A stretch of 41,851 nt of DNA from Rhodanobacter sp. (GTDB lineage: Bacteria > Pseudomonadota > Gammaproteobacteria > Xanthomonadales > Rhodanobacteraceae). The stretch spans positions 1 through 41,851 of the forward strand of contig SCRF01000069.1 in NCBI GenBank assembly GCA_004322005.1, given 5' to 3'. The stretch's first letter is position 1; each line of letters opens with the position of its first letter. The position numbers were made by a program, and so were the translations under genes. Under the pieces are notes generated by a model that was given only the letters and a program-made list of their open reading frames with translations, was not told where the DNA came from and ran no database searches. Below are positions 7,857 through 15,946 of the stretch, in pieces.

Positions 7857-9418
7857 TGAAAACTTTCGCCTACAACACCGTGCAGGGAGCCTTTGCTCGT
7901 CATCCCGGCGAAAGCCGGGGCCCAGTGCCTTTGGCCTCCACCACACACAGTCGCTGGATTCCTGCTTTCGCAGGAATGACGGTGATGGTTCGAAGCACAT
8001 TGCTAGTCGCGGCTCTCGCACTGGTCGGCTGCGCCAGCGTGGGTCCCGACTATCACGCCGTGAAACCGACGACCCCGCAACTGCAGGGGCTCGACGCGGC
8101 GCAGGAGAACAACGCCTCGTTTCAGGCCGCGTGGTGGAAGCAGTTCAACGATCCCACGCTGGACGCGCTGATCCAGCGCGCCGCGGCGAACAACCTGGAC
8201 CTGCGCATCGCGGTGGCCCGCCTGCATGAATCGCGCGCGCTGCTCAGCGGCGCGAAATCCGATCGGCTGCCCACGATCGACGCCGACGTGAACTACACCC
8301 GCAGCCGCGGCCAGCAACCGGGCTTCAGCAGCCGGCGCAGCACGGTCACCACGTACCAGGCCGGCTTCGATGCCTCCTGGGAGCTGGACATCTTCGGCGG
8401 CGTGCGCCGTTCGGTGGAAGCGGCCGGCGCCGACCTCGGTGCCAGCGAGGCGGCCCTGCACGATGCCCAGGTCAGCCTGCTGGCCGAGGTGGCACGCAAC
8501 TATTTCGAGCTGCGCGGCAGCCAGCTGCGGCTGGACATCGCCCGGCGCGACGTCGGGAACCTGCGCCAGACCGTGCACCTGACCGAGGTGCGCCAGCAGC
8601 TCGGTGCCGGCGCGGAGCAGGACGTGGCCAGTGCGAAGGCACGCCTCAGCGCGGTGCAGGCGCAACTGCCGCTGCTGCAGACCCAGGTCAGCGCCGGCGA
8701 GTATCGACTCGCCGTGCTGCTGGGCGAACGGCCGGGCGAACTGGACGTCGACGTGTCGCCGAAGCGTTTCACGCCGATCGCGGTGAGCCTGCCGATCGGC
8801 GACGCCGGCGACGTGCTGGCGCGGCGTCCGGACGTGCAGATGGCCGAACGCGAATACGCCGCCGCCACCGCGCGCATCGGCGTGGCCAAGGCCGACTTCT
8901 TCCCGCACCTCACGCTGGGCGGCTTTCTCGGCTTCCTGTCCGGGCGCAGCAACGACTTCGGCAGTCCGGCCACCCGCGCCTGGTCGCTGGCGCCTAGCAT
9001 CAGCTGGGCCGGCCTGAACATCCAGCGCGTACGCGCCAACCTGCACGCCAGCGAGGCCCGCGCCGACGCGGCGCAGGCGAACTACCGGCAGGCGGTGCTG
9101 CTGGCGATCGAGGACATCGACAACGCGGTCACCGGCTTCAACCAGCAGCGCCTTCGCGTCGATCATCTGCTCGAGCAGGGCAGGCACAGCAAGCGCGCTG
9201 CCGATCTGGCCCGTGTGCGCTACCAGGAAGGCGAGACCAGTTTCCTGGAACTGCTCGACGCCGAACGCACGCAACTGGCTGCCGAGGACGACCTGGCCCG
9301 CGCCGAAGCCACCATCAACACCCGCGCGGTGGCCCTGTACAAAGCGCTCGGTGGCGGCTGGCAGGCCTGCGGCGACGAACGCTGCAGCACCGTCGCCGAC
9401 GCCGGCGCCGCGCCATGA
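7856..9418 (+). CDS. RND efflux outer-membrane lipoprotein (OprM/NodT family) with palindromic element in its 5' end
   Basis: 520 residues if started at the ATG overlapping the pump stop. The protein proper is an OprM/NodT-type TolC-like channel with two OEP repeats and many heptad-like Ala/Gln helices. The lipoprotein signal begins only at MVRSTLLVAALALVGC: the lipobox LVGC puts the lipidated Cys at residue 59, giving an abnormal 58-residue leader. Residues about 15-42 are the translation of a REP/MITE-like palindrome (7898-7981). Initiation at the internal ATGs 7976 or 7985 would restore a normal 16- to 19-residue signal. It completes the tripartite pump. The family call is firm; the true start is not. 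Confidence 0.9.
   Translation: MKTFAYNTVQGAFARHPGESRGPVPLASTTHSRWIPAFAGMTVMVRSTLLVAALALVGCASVGPDYHAVKPTTPQLQGLDAAQENNASFQAAWWKQFNDPTLDALIQRAAANNLDLRIAVARLHESRALLSGAKSDRLPTIDADVNYTRSRGQQPGFSSRRSTVTTYQAGFDASWELDIFGGVRRSVEAAGADLGASEAALHDAQVSLLAEVARNYFELRGSQLRLDIARRDVGNLRQTVHLTEVRQQLGAGAEQDVASAKARLSAVQAQLPLLQTQVSAGEYRLAVLLGERPGELDVDVSPKRFTPIAVSLPIGDAGDVLARRPDVQMAEREYAAATARIGVAKADFFPHLTLGGFLGFLSGRSNDFGSPATRAWSLAPSISWAGLNIQRVRANLHASEARADAAQANYRQAVLLAIEDIDNAVTGFNQQRLRVDHLLEQGRHSKRAADLARVRYQEGETSFLELLDAERTQLAAEDDLARAEATINTRAVALYKALGGGWQACGDERCSTVADAGAAP
7898..7981. repeat. REP/MITE-like palindromic element inside the efflux lipoprotein gene
   Basis: Two 28-base arms, 7898-7925 and 7954-7981, are inverted copies of each other with 22 of 28 positions matching; both begin CGTCAT.CC (read inward) and share GCGAAAGC. 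Each arm also folds on itself (CCCGGCGAAAGCCGGG on the left, TTCCTGCTTTCGCAGGAA on the right). This is the widespread CGTCATTCCCGCGAAAGCGGGAATCCA-type bacterial palindrome, often translated by accident. Its length, 84 bases, is a multiple of three and it carries no stop in this frame, so the host gene stays open. Confidence 0.85.
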
Positions 9419-9573
9419 GCCGGCCGGCCCGACGGGTGTCGGTGACCACGCCGGCGGCCATGACGACCACGGCGCCCATGCCAGCCAAGCCGGCATCGTG
9501 TGGGCCGCCGGCCGGCCGGCGCCGGCACCGACCGGGCGGTTCTTCCGCGATGACGAAGTGATCCCGTGGTGAC

Positions 9574-10758
9574 TCAGCGCGACACGATCACCGCGAACCA
9601 TTGCCAGCTGCGCACGCGCTCGGCGATCAGCTTGGTGCAGGTCAGCATCGGCACGGCCAGCAACGCGCCCGGAATGCCCCACAGCCAACCCCATACCAGC
9701 AACCACAGCAGGATCGCGATCGGGCTCAGCCGCATGCTGCGGCCCTGGATCATCGGCGTGATCAGGTTGCCTTCCATCACGGTGATGGCGGAAAACGTCA
9801 TGGCCGGCAGGAACGCGTGCAGGTTTGCATCCTTGACGGTGAGCATGCCCACCAGCACCAGCACGACCGTGGTGGATATCGCGCCCACATAAGGCACGAA
9901 GTTGGCAAACATCGCCACGACGCCCCACAGCAGCGGATCAGGCATGTGGTAGAGCCACAGCATGGCGGCAGTGATCGCACCCAGCCCCGCGTTGATCGAC
10001 AGCGCCGTCAACAGGTAGCGCGACACCTCGGTCTGGATGCCGCGCACGATCGCCACCGCGTGGCGCTTGTAGGAAAACCCCGGCGTGATTTCCACCAGTC
10101 GACGCAACATCGAATCACCGAAGACCAGGAAGAAAAACACCAGCAACATCACCCCGAGCACGGCGGCGAGCACTTTGGGCGCAGTGGAGACCACGTCCCA
10201 GGTGCTGATCGCCAATGCCGCCGGCGCGGGTGGGGCGGCGCGACCACTCGGCGTGCTGACCAGACTCTGGGTGGCGCGGTTGGCCGCTTCCAGCGGCTTG
10301 GTCATGTTTCTCAACTTCGGCACGAAATGCCTGATTGCCGCCGGCGCGCCATGAAACCAGCCCACTGCGGGCTGGGCCAGCTGGGTAATCCCGGTGCCGA
10401 TACCGGCGATCAGGACGATCATCAGCACGCTGGCGCTCAACCAGCGTGGCAAGTGCACTCGCGTACCGGCAGCTACCAGCGGATTCAGTGCCAGCCCGAG
10501 AAAGGCCGCCAGCACCAACGGAATCAGCAGCGCCTTGGTCAGTGTGATGGTGTACATCAGCGCCAGGAACAGCATCGCGTTCAATACCATGCGAATCGAC
10601 AGCAGGTGCCGCCGAATGCCGCGGGCTGAATCAAGACTGCGCGCCAGCTGACTCGGCGGGTTGCCCGCAGCAGCCGGCCCCGGCCGTTCCAGTGGCTGGA
10701 TTTGGTCGCCGATGATTGCCTGCAGCACTGATGGCTGTTGTTCCTGCTCAGTGTTCAT
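9574..10758 (-). CDS. AI-2E family transporter / PerM-like permease
   Basis: 394 residues, inner-membrane. After a roughly 55-residue soluble N-terminus come about eight hydrophobic segments, with the family-typical pair at 60-105, and a C-terminal block (FANFVPYVGAISTTV, MEGNLITPMIQGRSMRLSPIAILLWLLVWGWLWGIPGALLAVP) that is the strong signature of the AI-2E/PerM superfamily. Family members export AI-2, act as Na+/H+ antiporters, or are uncharacterised, so no substrate can be given. Its start overlaps the end of the upstream 123-residue gene by 11 bases, so it is the last gene of the envelope small-protein operon. Confidence 0.88.
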   Translation of the reverse strand: MNTEQEQQPSVLQAIIGDQIQPLERPGPAAAGNPPSQLARSLDSARGIRRHLLSIRMVLNAMLFLALMYTITLTKALLIPLVLAAFLGLALNPLVAAGTRVHLPRWLSASVLMIVLIAGIGTGITQLAQPAVGWFHGAPAAIRHFVPKLRNMTKPLEAANRATQSLVSTPSGRAAPPAPAALAISTWDVVSTAPKVLAAVLGVMLLVFFFLVFGDSMLRRLVEITPGFSYKRHAVAIVRGIQTEVSRYLLTALSINAGLGAITAAMLWLYHMPDPLLWGVVAMFANFVPYVGAISTTVVLVLVGMLTVKDANLHAFLPAMTFSAITVMEGNLITPMIQGRSMRLSPIAILLWLLVWGWLWGIPGALLAVPMLTCTKLIAERVRSWQWFAVIVSR

Positions 10759-11119
10759 GCCGACTCGCCGTCTCGGCCGGATCGTCGAACAGGTCGCCTT
10801 GCGGTTGCGTGCGATCCGCGTGCTGGCCCGCCGCGGCCGGATCGGTGACCGCTTCCAGTTCGGCGATCAAGCGCACGCCGTAGGCAACCGCCTCGACCAA
10901 GCCGCCGCCGAGCAGCGCGCCCAGTCCCGGTACCCGCAGTGGATGCACGTTGAGGCGACCCAGCACGAATCCGGCGCCCGCCGCCGTACCCGCCGTGCCC
11001 AGCGGATGCCGGCGCCCGCGCGCCAGCAGTGCCGACACCGGTACGCGCAGCCCGTGCAGCGCTGTGTGCATGCGTGCCTGTGCCTCGTGTACCCTGGTTC
11101 GTCGCTGCAGGATGTTCAT
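10748..11119 (-). CDS. Small protein in the position of YqjK, unknown function
   Basis: 123 residues: a basic N-terminus (MNILQRRTRVHEAQARMHTALHGLR), a Gly/Ala-rich, weakly hydrophobic middle (residues about 40-85) and an acidic, polar tail. I do not recognise a domain from sequence. The order YqjD-like, YqjE-like, then this gene equals the enterobacterial yqjD-yqjE-yqjK order, so it may be a functional counterpart of YqjK; that rests on position and the basic N-terminal helix only. The start codon overlaps the stop of the preceding gene (ATGA at 11116-11119), and the end overlaps the start of the AI-2E transporter, implying translational coupling on both sides. Confidence 0.7.
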   Translation of the reverse strand: MNILQRRTRVHEAQARMHTALHGLRVPVSALLARGRRHPLGTAGTAAGAGFVLGRLNVHPLRVPGLGALLGGGLVEAVAYGVRLIAELEAVTDPAAAGQHADRTQPQGDLFDDPAETASRHEH

Positions 11120-11604
11120 GACGGGGATCGCTCCTCATCCGCATCTCCATCTCCAGCGCGATCGCTGCCGTCATGGTCGCCCGCCTCGCGCAAGGTGTCG
11201 TGCATCATCGCACTCCACTCGCTGCGGGTGGCCGGTAGGCTCATCCAGTGCATGCAGCGCCGGAACAGCACGATCGCGCCAAGCAGGAACAGCGCCTGCA
11301 TCACGCACAGCACCAGCAGGGCCCACAGCCACGAACCGAACCACTTGGCCAGCAGCACTCCGGTGAACGCGAACACGCTCAGGCCCAGTCCCACGCCGGC
11401 CACGGTCGCCGCCAGGCCAGCCAGCAATAGCCACGACACGGCGCTGCGGGCCAGCCCGAGCTCCGCCGCCAGCAGATGCGACTGTGCGCCGAATACGTGC
11501 TTGACCGCACGACCGAGTTGACCGATTTCCGCCAGCAGCCCGGACGCCGACGCCACCGGATCGGGCGCCGTCGGGTCGCGAGGTGGTTCAGCCCGATTGT
11601 GCAT
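11116..11604 (-). CDS. Phage-holin-family membrane protein (YqjE / DUF1469-like)
   Basis: 162 residues. A short polar N-terminus containing LLAEIGQLGRAVKHVFGAQSHLLAAEL, the amphipathic lead-in typical of this family, is followed by two long transmembrane segments (about residues 55-80 and 88-115) separated by KWFGSW, then a charged tail. Proteins of this kind (Phage_holin_3_6/DUF1469, E. coli YqjE) are small inner-membrane proteins of unknown role and are not phage-derived here. I chose MHNRAEPP at 11604 rather than the upstream in-frame start at 11730, which would run through the end of the DUF883 gene. Part of an overlapping operon. Confidence 0.85.
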   Translation of the reverse strand: MHNRAEPPRDPTAPDPVASASGLLAEIGQLGRAVKHVFGAQSHLLAAELGLARSAVSWLLLAGLAATVAGVGLGLSVFAFTGVLLAKWFGSWLWALLVLCVMQALFLLGAIVLFRRCMHWMSLPATRSEWSAMMHDTLREAGDHDGSDRAGDGDADEERSPS

Positions 11605-11627
11605 TCCCTGGCCCTGGTTTGCTTCGA

Positions 11628-11990
11628 TCAGCGCCGCAGGATCCGGCCAAGCAGCCAGCCGGCCCCGAGCGCGATGGCGACCGACTGCACCGGCTTTGCA
11701 CGCACGTAGTCGCGTGCCTGTTCCAGCCACTCATCGGCTCGATCGATCGTTTCATCGTAAACCTCGCGACCGCGTTCGCCCAGGTCGGTTGCCTTTTCGC
11801 TGGCGCGACTGGCCACATGGGCGGCCTTGTCGGTGGCGTGGTGCAAGCTTTCCTCGACCCGATCAGCGGTACGCTCGACCGCCTCCTTGGTGCTGGCCAC
11901 CGCGTCGGAAGTGGCTTGCTTGATGCGTTCGGCCTTCTCGTCGATGCGATCGGCGGCGTGTGTTGCGGGGACTTCTACCTGCTTGTTCAT
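11628..11990 (-). CDS. DUF883 family protein (YqjD/ElaB-like), inner-membrane, possible ribosome anchor
   Basis: 120 residues. Residues 1-90 form a long charged amphipathic helix rich in Ala, Glu, Lys and Asp (DRIDEKAERIKQATSDAVASTKEAVERT), ending in one C-terminal membrane segment with the DUF883 signature (YVRAKPVQSVAIALGAGWLLGRILRR). E. coli YqjD and ElaB, of this family, are C-tail-anchored proteins that bind ribosomes in stationary phase; whether this one does is inference. A strong GGAGGAG ribosome site lies just upstream (11995-12001). Downstream are the YqjE-like and YqjK-position genes; the DUF1328 gene lies 62 bases upstream on the same strand. Confidence 0.9.
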   Translation of the reverse strand: MNKQVEVPATHAADRIDEKAERIKQATSDAVASTKEAVERTADRVEESLHHATDKAAHVASRASEKATDLGERGREVYDETIDRADEWLEQARDYVRAKPVQSVAIALGAGWLLGRILRR

Positions 11991-12052
11991 GACTTACTCC
12001 TCCGTGGAAGACTGGCGGGCGGTATTCGATGACGTGTTGAAGCGCACGTTCA

Positions 12053-12208
12053 TCAGCGGGTGCGGCGGAAAAACGCAATGATCGCGAGAATCAGGAAAAT
12101 GACAAAAAGGATCTGCGCGATACCGGTGGCGGCACCCGCAATGCCGCCAAAACCAAGGACGGCGGCAATGATCGCGATGACCAGGAAAACCAGTGCGTAG
12201 TGCAACAT
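12053..12208 (-). CDS. DUF1328 small membrane protein (YtjA family)
   Basis: 51 residues beginning [25 protein letters not shown] and ending IAFFRRTR: two hydrophobic segments joined by a Gly/Ala turn, the complete DUF1328 pattern at the usual length. Function unknown; homologues are small, often stress-induced inner-membrane proteins. The frame is open further upstream to 12328, but the conserved family start is the Met at 12208. Probably the first gene of the DUF1328-DUF883-YqjE-YqjK-AI-2E cluster. Confidence 0.9.
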   Translation of the reverse strand: MLHYALVFLVIAIIAAVLGFGGIAGAATGIAQILFVIFLILAIIAFFRRTR

Positions 12209-12332
12209 GAGCGTGTCCTCAGGGATGTAGGCCCGGTGCGGCAGACCCGGCCGCGTCGCGCCATTCACCCACAGACTGCGCCATGCGGACGTGAAGGGCC
12301 CCACTACCGTCATGCGCGCTGCCACCATCGGC

Positions 12333-12956
12333 TCAGCCGGATACCTGCGGATTGAGACTGTAGGTACCCGTCAACGCGGCCTCAGCCAGTATGTGGCCAT
12401 GCATGGCCGCACGCAGTGCATCCAGCTTGAAGCCGGCGCTGAGCGGCAGCCGCGCCACATCCAGCGCATACACGCGAAAATGATAATGATGCACCAGCGT
12501 ATCGTTCCACGGCGGGCACGGGCCGTCGTAACCGGTATAGCTGCCCTGCATGTCGGTGTCGCCCGCAAACCATCCGGTGTAATCGTTCTCGCCCTGCATG
12601 CTGCCCGGTGGACCGAACGGCGCCGGCTTGCCGTGTGGAGTGATCTCGTCGCTGCAGGCGCCCTCGCCCAATTCGCCGCACTCCGGCGGGATGTTCGCCA
12701 TCAGCCAGTGCACGAATTCCACCCGCGGCAGGTCGGCCGGCACACTGCGGCCGGGCTGGTTCACGTCGTCCGGCTTGCTCGGCACATCCGGGTCGATGCA
12801 GGTGAGCACGAACGAGCGGGTGCCCGCAGGTGTGTCCCGCCAGGCCAGGTGCGGGCTGCGGTTGTCCGACCGCGCCACGGGGGCACCGGGCTTGCAGAAA
12901 GCCAGCCGGGACGGCATCGGCTGTCCATGGGTGAAACTGTCGCTGCGTAATTGCAC
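12333..12956 (-). CDS. YbhB/YbcL-type Raf-kinase-inhibitor-like (PEBP) protein
   Basis: 207 residues from a GTG start at 12956, selected because AAGGGAGA stands about seven bases before it and homology to the family begins with LRSDSF.HGQPMP; the upstream ATG at 13052 would add 32 low-quality residues. Phosphatidylethanolamine-binding protein features are [11 protein letters not shown] (the DPDxP ligand-site motif), [10 protein letters not shown], and GYDGPCPPW...[11 protein letters not shown]. No signal peptide is seen, so it is probably cytoplasmic. The biochemical role of bacterial PEBPs is not settled. Divergent from the 2OG-Fe(II) oxygenase gene with a long spacer. Confidence 0.9.
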   Translation of the reverse strand: MQLRSDSFTHGQPMPSRLAFCKPGAPVARSDNRSPHLAWRDTPAGTRSFVLTCIDPDVPSKPDDVNQPGRSVPADLPRVEFVHWLMANIPPECGELGEGACSDEITPHGKPAPFGPPGSMQGENDYTGWFAGDTDMQGSYTGYDGPCPPWNDTLVHHYHFRVYALDVARLPLSAGFKLDALRAAMHGHILAEAALTGTYSLNPQVSG

Positions 12957-13463
12957 GGGCTGTCTCCCTTGAAAGCGGTGTTGCGATGATTGGGGTGGCC
13001 GGGCCTGCGGGCAAGTCGGCGCCCGTGTTGCAGCATGCGCCTGGTTGCCCACTTCAGTTTCGCCGGACTGTGCTGCATGCCGCCGGATCTGCCCGCAGTA
13101 CCCTTAGCTGCACGGCCTCCGATAGGTTACCCGGTAGACCGTGCTCGCCAGGTGTTGCCCATCAGTTCGCGGCCGTTGTCATTGAACCACGGCTGCCCGG
13201 TTCCCGGCTGCCACGCGACTGCGGACCGCAGGCACGCGCTTCATGGTGGAGCCGCATATCCGCTTCAAGGGTCAGCCAGGCGAGCAGGCGACGAGGTCCC
13301 TGCTCGATCCGCTGCGCAAGCGCGTATGCTGGACAGATTGCGCGGTGCGTAGCCTGTCCAACCGGGCTGTGTCGGCAGGATGCCTTCTGCCTTTCCGTGT
13401 CAGGCCGAGCCCTGCGTGCGCGCGCCGGGCGACTTCGCGTTTCCGCGCACGGCCGGGATTGCA
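12957..13463. other. Intergenic stretch of about 0.5 kb without a recognised gene
   Basis: Between the divergent PEBP gene and the 2OG oxygenase. Several GC-rich open frames cross it, but their translations are Arg/Ser/Cys-rich shadows with no domain I know. One frame continues into the oxygenase (ATG at 13380) and could give it an 28-residue extension. No tRNA, repeat array or strong terminator was seen. It should hold both promoters. Confidence 0.5.
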
Positions 13464-14078
13464 ATGCGCGCGCGCTGCAACGAATTCGACAGCACCCTGG
13501 CCACGCTGGCCAGGGAAGGCTGGTGCGTGCTGTCGGGGCTGTTGTCACCCGAGCAGACGCTGGCCTTGGCCGATGAGTGCGAGGCGATGCACGACACGCA
13601 CCAGCTGCGGCCGGCGCACGTCGGCCACGGCCGTGACCGCAGCCTGCTTCGCGGCGATCATACGCACTGGTTCGCGTCCGACGCGCCGAGTGCGCCGCAG
13701 CTGGCTTACGCCATGCGCATCGACGAACTGCGGATCGCGCTGAGCCGCAAGCTGATGCTGGGCCTGGTCGACAGCGAATCGCACTACGCGGTGTACCGCC
13801 CGGGCACCGGTTACGCACGGCATCTCGACTGCCTGCGCGGCTGCGATGCGCGCGTGATCTCGGCGGTGTTCTATCTCAATGAGGCGTGGCAGGATGCCGA
13901 GGGCGGGGCGCTGCGGCTGTACCTTGCCGACCGGTCGCATCGCGATGTCTACCCGCGCGCCGGCACGTTGCTGCTGTTCCTTTCGGCGCAATTCGAGCAT
14001 GAGGTGCTGCCGGCCACGCGGCTTCGCAAGAGCATCGCCTGCTGGATGCGCCAGCGAGTGATCGGCGCCACTGGCTGA
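13464..14078 (+). CDS. 2OG-Fe(II) oxygenase, SM-20/prolyl-4-hydroxylase-like
   Basis: 204 residues. The double-stranded beta-helix contains the iron ligands H120 and D122 (YARHLDC) and distal H179 (QFEHEVLP), followed by a basic RK pair at 188-189 (LRKSIACW) suited to bind the 2-oxoglutarate carboxylate. [20 protein letters not shown] and [10 protein letters not shown] are typical of SM-20/P4H-type enzymes. It should hydroxylate a protein or peptide side chain using O2 and 2-oxoglutarate; the substrate is unknown. The Met at 13464 has GGGA six bases upstream; the longer start at 13380 has no ribosome site. Converges with yheT with a 30-base gap. Confidence 0.87.
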   Translation: MRARCNEFDSTLATLAREGWCVLSGLLSPEQTLALADECEAMHDTHQLRPAHVGHGRDRSLLRGDHTHWFASDAPSAPQLAYAMRIDELRIALSRKLMLGLVDSESHYAVYRPGTGYARHLDCLRGCDARVISAVFYLNEAWQDAEGGALRLYLADRSHRDVYPRAGTLLLFLSAQFEHEVLPATRLRKSIACWMRQRVIGATG

Positions 14079-14108
14079 GGTTACCCGAGTCACCTTGCGT
14101 CGGCGCGC

Positions 14109-15116
14109 TCAGCCGCGGTCCGCCACCGCGTTGAACCGCGCGGCGATGTAATCGTCGGTGAAACTGGTCATGCCGTAGCCGCGGATGAACCCGCAATGGC
14201 CTCCGTGGGAGGCGATATCCAGCTCGACGTTCGGCGGCAGTTCGAGTTTCTCGAATGCGTCGATCGGGATCACCGGATCGTCCCGTGCGGTGAGGATGGT
14301 GGCGGGGATCTGCATGGCCCGCAGCGCACTGCCGGCGACCGAATAGCCGTCCAGATATTGCTGCAATGTCTTGAAGTCGGTATGCCGCAGCACCATTGCC
14401 TCGGTCAGGCCGCGCAGGCTCTGCTTCAACTCCGACATCTCGAAATACTGGTGCTGCGGAAAGGCCGCCTGCTTGGCTTGCAGCGAGTGGCGCCACTTGT
14501 GCATGAAGTAGGCCTGGTAGATCCATGGCGCGGTTTCTTCCAGCGAGAACATGCCTTCGCCGGGATCGATGATCGGGCATACCGCCAGCACATAGCTCAG
14601 TGGAATGCCGAGACGCGAGGTCTGCAATGCGGCGCGCAACGCGAAATTGCCGCCCAGCGAAAAGCCGGCCAGCGCCATCGGTCGGGCGGGCCAGCGCTGC
14701 GCAATGTCGCCCAGCGCGTACACCACCTCGTCGATGCGGCAGGAATGAAACAGCGCCTCGTTGAGCGAATGGCTGTCGCCGTGGTCGCGAAAGTTCAGCC
14801 GCAGGATGTCCCATCCATCCACGAGCAGGCGGCTGCCGGTCTGCAGCACGTAGGTGGAATCGACACTGCCCTCCCAACCGTGGAACAGCACGGCCAGGCC
14901 GCGCGGCCGCGACCGGCTTTTTTGTACGGTGTAGGCGCCCGTGAGACGCACGCCGCCACCGCCATCGACCACCACGGCCTCGGCCCCCCGCGAAACCGTC
15001 TGTGCGGCACGCGGCAGCAGCATGCGCCGCACGCCACTGGAGGAGAGCATGGTCTGGACATGGCCGCTGCGCAGCGGCCATGGCGGGCGAAAGTCGCTGC
15101 CACGCGGCAGACTCAT
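14109..15116 (-). CDS. YheT-family alpha/beta hydrolase
   Basis: 335 residues with the N-terminal family motif PPWPLRSGHVQTML and an alpha/beta-hydrolase core. The oxyanion region is LFHGWEGS, the nucleophile elbow GFSLGG gives S153, the acid lies in TARDDPVIP (D279/D280) and the base is H307 in ASHGGHCGF, so the triad looks complete. No signal peptide; cytoplasmic. The YheT/EMB8-like family has esterase-type activity with unknown physiological substrate. Its ATG overlaps the TGA of the upstream acyltransferase gene, implying coupled translation and perhaps a shared lipid-related role (inference). Confidence 0.9.
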   Translation of the reverse strand: MSLPRGSDFRPPWPLRSGHVQTMLSSSGVRRMLLPRAAQTVSRGAEAVVVDGGGGVRLTGAYTVQKSRSRPRGLAVLFHGWEGSVDSTYVLQTGSRLLVDGWDILRLNFRDHGDSHSLNEALFHSCRIDEVVYALGDIAQRWPARPMALAGFSLGGNFALRAALQTSRLGIPLSYVLAVCPIIDPGEGMFSLEETAPWIYQAYFMHKWRHSLQAKQAAFPQHQYFEMSELKQSLRGLTEAMVLRHTDFKTLQQYLDGYSVAGSALRAMQIPATILTARDDPVIPIDAFEKLELPPNVELDIASHGGHCGFIRGYGMTSFTDDYIAARFNAVADRG

Positions 15117-15928
15117 GCGACCGCATCACTCGCGGCTTCGTCGTCCAGTGCCGCCGCGATGCGCTCGCGCGACAGTTCAGCCATGCGTCGCCGGGCATCC
15201 GGGGTGGCCGGTACCGGTGTGAGGAAATGCACCTGCGCGTCCATCGGCGCTCCGCCAAGCAGGCGCACGACGTTCTGCAGGAAATTTTCGCCTTCGCGAA
15301 ACCCCGCATCGATCACCCGTCGGCGATCCCTCGAAAAACGCAGGGCCACCGGCTGTACCGGCACCTCCGCATCCAGTGCGGCCTGAAAAATGCGCGCATG
15401 GAACACCTTCAGCACACCGTTGTAGCCGGTACCGCCCTCGGGAAACACCGCCACTGAACGACCGCTGCGCAGCCGCGCAACCATGGCCTGCATCACCGCA
15501 GACAGCGAATGGTTGCTGCCGCGTCGATGGAAGATGGTGCTGGCGGAAGCCGCCATCCAGCCAACCATCGGCCAGCGGGCAATTTCCGCCTTGGCCACGA
15601 AACAGGTGGCGCGCTGGCTGTACAGCATGATGACGTCGATCCACGAAGTGTGGTTGGCGACAAACAGCACCGGGTCGACCAGCGGCTGGCCCACCCGAAC
15701 CGGACGCAGGCCGAAGATCCGCAGCAGGGTGCTCGACCACCAGCGGATCCCCCGATGGGCGAACGGCTCGCGGCCATGCTTGGCCACTGCATGCCGGTTC
15801 CAGCTCAGAATCAGTGAACACAATGCGATGCCCACCACGATGTGCACCAGCAGCAGCGGTACGCGCCACAGGTAACGCAGCGGGCGCATCAGATCGTTTT
15901 CGGGGGCGGTTGCCGTGTCGATGCTCAT
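15113..15928 (-). CDS. Lysophospholipid acyltransferase (PlsC family)
   Basis: 271 residues. A membrane segment near the N-terminus (about 22-44) is followed by a PlsC acyltransferase domain with the catalytic HX4D box NHTSWID (residues 92-98), a GWMAASASTIFHRRG block and FPEGGTG (162-168), which binds the glycerol phosphate. It should acylate a lysophospholipid, for instance 1-acylglycerol-3-phosphate, at the inner membrane; whether it is the main PlsC, an OlsA-type ornithine-lipid enzyme or an accessory paralogue cannot be decided. Overlaps the downstream yheT-like gene by four bases. Confidence 0.88.
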   Translation of the reverse strand: MSIDTATAPENDLMRPLRYLWRVPLLLVHIVVGIALCSLILSWNRHAVAKHGREPFAHRGIRWWSSTLLRIFGLRPVRVGQPLVDPVLFVANHTSWIDVIMLYSQRATCFVAKAEIARWPMVGWMAASASTIFHRRGSNHSLSAVMQAMVARLRSGRSVAVFPEGGTGYNGVLKVFHARIFQAALDAEVPVQPVALRFSRDRRRVIDAGFREGENFLQNVVRLLGGAPMDAQVHFLTPVPATPDARRRMAELSRERIAAALDDEAASDAVA

Positions 15929-15946
15929 CAGTCGGTTAGTTTAACG

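Noticed and set aside
4659-8021. 1120-codon open frame on the minus strand opposite the RND pump
   Set aside because: It is the antisense shadow of the pump and channel genes: His/Arg/Gln-rich translation with no domain, produced by GC-rich codon bias.
9415-9561. 48-codon frame (MSRPARRVSVTT...) starting at the channel gene's stop codon (ATGA)
   Set aside because: Arg/Pro-rich composition, no recognisable motif; the other frame here is equally open. The 9419-9573 gap mainly contains a GC-rich self-complementary tract (9511-9526).
11116-11604. Prophage remnant, because of the holin-family name
   Set aside because: YqjE/DUF1469 proteins are chromosomal household membrane proteins; no other phage gene is near.
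11994-12053. 19-codon frame ([19 protein letters not shown]) overlapping the DUF1328 stop
   Set aside because: Too short and without features; its end is the ribosome site of the DUF883 gene.
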